Source: Saccharomyces uvarum
Lineage: Eukaryota > Ascomycota > Saccharomycetes > Saccharomycetales > Saccharomycetaceae
Assembly (NCBI GenBank): GCA_947243795.1
Contig: OX365933.1
Coordinates: 1-64,000, forward strand
Direction: 5' to 3'
Length of the DNA stretch: 64,000 nt
The position numbers and the translations under genes were made by a program. How positions within the stretch are numbered: position 1 is the stretch's first letter; each line of letters opens with the position of its first letter. Shown here piece by piece: positions 60,779-64,000 of the stretch. The notes beneath the pieces were generated by a model. The model had not been told where the DNA came from, made no database searches, and was given only the letters and a program-made list of their open reading frames with translations.

Positions 60779-60822
60779 TTACGTACGTATATATATATAT
60801 ACACATTATAATATATTCTTTT

Positions 60823-61926
60823 TTATGGCTTTTCCAGTTCTTGCAAGATTCTGTGGCAGTCCCATCTCCCATTTGGTGAAAACGAAACCATTCCCAGGAT
60901 GCAATTAACGAACGCTTCTTTGACCTTCACGTCCGCAATCTCATTAAGCCGAGGCATGTTCCTCTCGATGACGTTGATTTGTACGTCCTTCCGCTGGTCG
61001 AGTATGTACTTCCCGTCGCCATCCGCACCAAACATCCCAACAAAGGCATCTACAGACCCGTGTTGTGCCACGGCGTCCCACTTCTCGAGAGACGGTATGC
61101 CCAATTTATCGAAGATCGAGCAGATCAATCTGAAGTCGCTTCCATCCAGGTTCATTTCGTCGCAGCCGTCATCAATCATCGCTGGAACGTGTCCCATCCG
61201 ATCCGTTTCGCTCTGAAACCATTGGGAGACAATGATCAGTAGTGACCAAACGTCCACGCCACCATCGTAGCACCTCACCCCAAACAGAACCTCGGGCGCC
61301 TTGTATATCCCCGTGCTTATATCCGTGATCTTATCCTCCATGGGCTCTATGCTTGTTTGTGGTTTGCTTTCCATGTCGTACGATATACCGAAGTCAATGA
61401 TGTATAGCCTTGGGGAGACCGTCGCGGTTCCGGTCGTCAGCATGATGTTCTGTGGCTTGATGTCACGGTGGATGATCTTGTTATCATGTAAGAAGGCGAT
61501 GCCCTTCACCAGTTGCTGGAAAAAGGGCAGACAATGCTGGTTTACGTCCAATTGGTTCGTGTACCTCTTCACCGGTGGGCTCGTATCGGTTTCGTTGCTG
61601 GGGCCCAGTAAACTGTAGTAGGGATTGTTCATTCTTCTATCTTTTTTATACTGCGATTGCATGAATTCATGAAGATTCATCTCTTCAAAGGCAAATAGCA
61701 GCAGCAGGTCGTCTTCAAGGGTCTTGGACTCCAGCAGTGGTAGCACCTGCCGGCATCGGGAGCCCACTTTGTGTAGTATTGATAGTTCAAATCTTGCATT
61801 ATGTGGCGGGGTATCGAAGTCTTGCGGTAAACATTTGATGGCGTATGCATTTGATTTGTAAATTCTAGCGGCTCTTGTCGAGCTGACTACTTCACTCTGT
61901 GTAAGGTCTAAATCATCTAGTATCAT
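60823..61926 (-). CDS. CAK1: Cak1, CDK-activating kinase (367 aa)
   Basis: Monomeric, fast-evolving kinase that phosphorylates the T-loop of Cdc28 and also Kin28, Bur1, Ctk1 and Smk1. Catalytic loop HRDIKPQNIML and DFGISYDM are visible. The N-lobe lacks a normal Gly-rich loop, as known for Cak1 (start MILDDLDLTQSEVVSS). Length 367 aa compared with 368 in S. cerevisiae. Convergent with AGX1 (44 bp apart). Confidence 0.95.
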   Translation of the reverse strand: MILDDLDLTQSEVVSSTRAARIYKSNAYAIKCLPQDFDTPPHNARFELSILHKVGSRCRQVLPLLESKTLEDDLLLLFAFEEMNLHEFMQSQYKKDRRMNNPYYSLLGPSNETDTSPPVKRYTNQLDVNQHCLPFFQQLVKGIAFLHDNKIIHRDIKPQNIMLTTGTATVSPRLYIIDFGISYDMESKPQTSIEPMEDKITDISTGIYKAPEVLFGVRCYDGGVDVWSLLIIVSQWFQSETDRMGHVPAMIDDGCDEMNLDGSDFRLICSIFDKLGIPSLEKWDAVAQHGSVDAFVGMFGADGDGKYILDQRKDVQINVIERNMPRLNEIADVKVKEAFVNCILGMVSFSPNGRWDCHRILQELEKP

Positions 61927-62111
61927 TGGGATGGGTGTGCACTTGTTTGCCTCTCTTCTCCATGTACCTTTCTTTATTATGGGGCCTTATTTGTACTTTT
62001 GTTTTTTGGGATCAAAAATGCACAAACTGCTTCGTAGCTCATTTGATCAAAACACATTTTCCATCTATCTTATATATTTTCTGTAGAGGTTTTGAGGTTA
62101 TATATGCTTAT

Positions 62112-62981
62112 CTATATACCAATCTCCTTGTCAGGGATCTGGTTATCACGCTTCAACCATTCTAGTGCCAACGGATGCAAACTGTTCACTTTACTAATGA
62201 CAACTTTATCGCTGCCTTCGTCAAAGGCAACTTGGCCATTAACTTTGGCGTTGACCACCTCGGAAAACTCTACGTCCTTGAGAAAGTCCAGTTTGTCGAG
62301 GATCTTACCTGACTTCATATGGAACACTTCGTCAGGCCATTTGGCCAATCCATCAAAAATGTGCGTAGCGTAAACCACTGAGCATCTTCTGGTTTCAGTT
62401 TCCCATTTCAAAAACTCTAATAATCTTGCCCTGGCAATAACGTCCAGGTCCACAGTGACCTCATCAAGTAGCAGGACTCTCCATGGTTTCAAAAGACCCA
62501 TGGCTAGTTGCACTCTTCTCTTTTGCCCATCACTCAATCTGTGCATTCTCCAGCGCACATCGATGTCTAAGATCCTCACCAATTTTTCACCTCTTTCTTT
62601 AAAATGGTCAAATCCGATACTCTCTAATAGTTCCATGACCCCAATGTCTCTATTAATGATGCTCATGTGACACCATTCTGTACCTAGATAAGTCGTCGTT
62701 TGGTAGTTCGTGGAATCCTCAACACTTTCGTCATCGTCTACTTGGTTCATGGACAAGGGACTGAATGGGTCAAGACCATTCACCATGATCTTGCCGTCGA
62801 GGCAAAGATGCTTACCACTCAGTAACTTCAAAAGGGTGGATTTACCGGCACCATTTGCACCCACAACTAAAGACCTCGTATTCCATGGGATTTCCAAATT
62901 GATGTTAATAACAGATGGCTCAGAACTTTCCTTAAACTTATACGTTAGATCGCGCACTTCAATAGCAAACTGGGAAACCAT
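62112..62981 (-). CDS. CAF16: Caf16, CCR4-associated ABC ATPase (289 aa)
   Basis: Soluble, single-domain ABC ATPase associated with the CCR4-NOT/Mediator interface, without membrane segments. Walker A GANGAGKST (41-49), signature LSDGQ (149-153), Walker B VLLLDEVTVDLD (169-180) and the switch His in VVYATHIFDG are present. Length equals S. cerevisiae (289 aa). Confidence 0.96.
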   Translation of the reverse strand: MVSQFAIEVRDLTYKFKESSEPSVININLEIPWNTRSLVVGANGAGKSTLLKLLSGKHLCLDGKIMVNGLDPFSPLSMNQVDDDESVEDSTNYQTTTYLGTEWCHMSIINRDIGVMELLESIGFDHFKERGEKLVRILDIDVRWRMHRLSDGQKRRVQLAMGLLKPWRVLLLDEVTVDLDVIARARLLEFLKWETETRRCSVVYATHIFDGLAKWPDEVFHMKSGKILDKLDFLKDVEFSEVVNAKVNGQVAFDEGSDKVVISKVNSLHPLALEWLKRDNQIPDKEIGI

Positions 62982-63180
62982 TTTGACAACTGTTCACTTA
63001 TTATAGTACTATCTTCTAGAAGTATTGATCGCCTTCTCCTTAAATCTCTCTTTTTTTTCATCCTTTCCATAATTGAAGTCATCCTTGAAGAAAATTCCGC
63101 AGAAACTTTGACTAAGACTCGTTATAATTATTACATGACGTACGTTTTCTATGCTATAGATATAGAAAATATGTTACGTA

Positions 63181-64000
63181 TTATCTATTTGGGTGTCCGA
63201 ACCTCAAAATGTCCTTGATTGGATCCATCCAGATGTTATTGACGTGATGCAAATTCATATTCCCATGTGACAAGTCTTTCAACTTCGTGGAAATCATGTA
63301 TCGTAGACTGAGTACTAGACTCAACGACCTTGTGTTCCGCAGTTGGTACAGAATGGCTACAATTCCGATTAGTAAAGATATTTTACCCCACTTATTGTAC
63401 TTAGAGGGCAAAAAATGGCCAAGCCTCTGGACTAATGCCCTTGTCTTGGACCTAGTTGCGATTCCGTGGTGCTTCTTTTTCTTATACTGCTCGTTCATCT
63501 TGGTTTGTTCGTCTAGGTAGAAAATAACGGTGTCCATTTGGAAACTAGATGGGTTGCCGCATGCTGTATTGAGTAATGTGCTATATTTGTTCAAACGTAC
63601 CCTTTTTAAAACCCTCCTGCTAGCACTTGCAGAATGGTCCCTAGTTATTTGTAAAACTTCTTCCCAAAGCGATTCATCGTATAGTTTTTTCTGTAGGACT
63701 GTTTGTATAGCTCCATGACGCAAATCGAAATCGTTTTCGAAAACGTCAGAATTTGCTTCTATTTGCTTCAAGATTTCAGGTGCGTTTTGCAATAGCAAGT
63801 TCTTGTATATGATCAAGGGTAGATGCATGGATTGCGAGGATATTGTCATATCAAAGATCTGGAAAAGTATCCTGTGTAGGTTGGTGTCGCCGCTATCAAT
63901 TGGTTTTAAATTATGTGCAAAGATTGTCAGTATGGACCCAATGGCGAAAAGCGGTTCATTCTCATCGAATTGGAAAGCATTATAGAATTTCGGATTTGAC
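63181..64000 (-). CDS. GYP8: Gyp8, Rab GTPase-activating protein, C-terminal part (cut by the window end)
   Basis: TBC-domain GAP acting on Ypt1 and related Rabs. The reading frame stays open to base 64000, so the start and most of the TBC domain lie outside; about 273 codons are visible. Seen: end of the TBC region (FYNAFQFDENEPLFAIGSIL), then the C-terminal part with a hydrophobic segment (ISLLIGIVAILYQL) that may anchor it in a membrane. S. cerevisiae Gyp8 is 497 aa. A Met at 63849 is internal, not the start. Confidence 0.9.
   Translation of the reverse strand, partial: SNPKFYNAFQFDENEPLFAIGSILTIFAHNLKPIDSGDTNLHRILFQIFDMTISSQSMHLPLIIYKNLLLQNAPEILKQIEANSDVFENDFDLRHGAIQTVLQKKLYDESLWEEVLQITRDHSASASRRVLKRVRLNKYSTLLNTACGNPSSFQMDTVIFYLDEQTKMNEQYKKKKHHGIATRSKTRALVQRLGHFLPSKYNKWGKISLLIGIVAILYQLRNTRSLSLVLSLRYMISTKLKDLSHGNMNLHHVNNIWMDPIKDILRFGHPNR

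Overview
The window is the left end of a chromosome from a Saccharomyces sensu stricto yeast. It starts in C1-3A telomeric repeats and continues into subtelomeric DNA. From ALR2 onward the gene order matches the left arm of S. cerevisiae chromosome VI: ALR2, SWP82, EMP47, RGD2, FMP32, SEC53, OTU1, LAM5, FET5, YFL040W, ACT1, YPT1, TUB2, RPO41, MOB2, RPL22B, MIL1, RIM15, HAC1, AGX1, CAK1, CAF16, GYP8. Budding-yeast introns (GTATGT or GTACGT donors, TACTAAC branch points), short intergenic spaces and yeast tRNAs agree with this. Actin looks identical to the S. cerevisiae protein as remembered, but faster proteins (Hac1, Lam5) differ at many residues. A sister species is therefore more likely than S. 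cerevisiae itself; no alignment could be run.

Layout. 1-302: telomere. 303-1150: a young 218-bp tandem repeat. 1150-3700: an X-element-like, G-poor block with a recurring CGGACGCTAA motif and two exact ARS consensus matches. 3700-8300: a mosaic of a duplicated URS1-bearing block, possible coding remnants, tRNA-Thr, a Ty1/Ty2-type LTR cluster, tRNA-Ser and a broken COS gene. 8316-12437: an intact 1373-aa flocculin with about 34 copies of an 11-residue repeat. 12438-16294: a 3.9-kb gene-poor spacer. 16295-64000: the conserved, gene-dense arm. The core starts only about 16 kb from the telomere, and no DAK2, AAD, THI5, SNZ or SNO genes lie outside it, so this end is shorter than in the S. cerevisiae reference.

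The core genes serve unrelated jobs: Mg transport (ALR2), chromatin remodelling (SWP82), secretion and mannosylation (EMP47, SEC53, YPT1), the unfolded protein response (HAC1), cytoskeleton (ACT1, TUB2, RGD2), mitochondrial transcription (RPO41), sterol transfer at membrane contacts (LAM5), iron/copper oxidation (FET5), cell separation (MOB2) and quiescence signalling (RIM15). Three genes have spliceosomal introns (ACT1, MOB2, RPL22B). HAC1 carries the Ire1-type non-spliceosomal intron, with both cleavage hairpins and the 5'UTR-intron pairing visible.

The most interesting items are the subtelomeric repeat organisation, the complete flocculin where the S. cerevisiae reference has only a fragment, three apparently undescribed gene remnants (a polyol-dehydrogenase relic before FET5, one between ALR2 and SWP82, one near 4.2-4.8 kb), a trio of URS1-like sites between TUB2 and RPO41, and two GC-rich islands over YPT1/TUB2 and RIM15-HAC1-AGX1.
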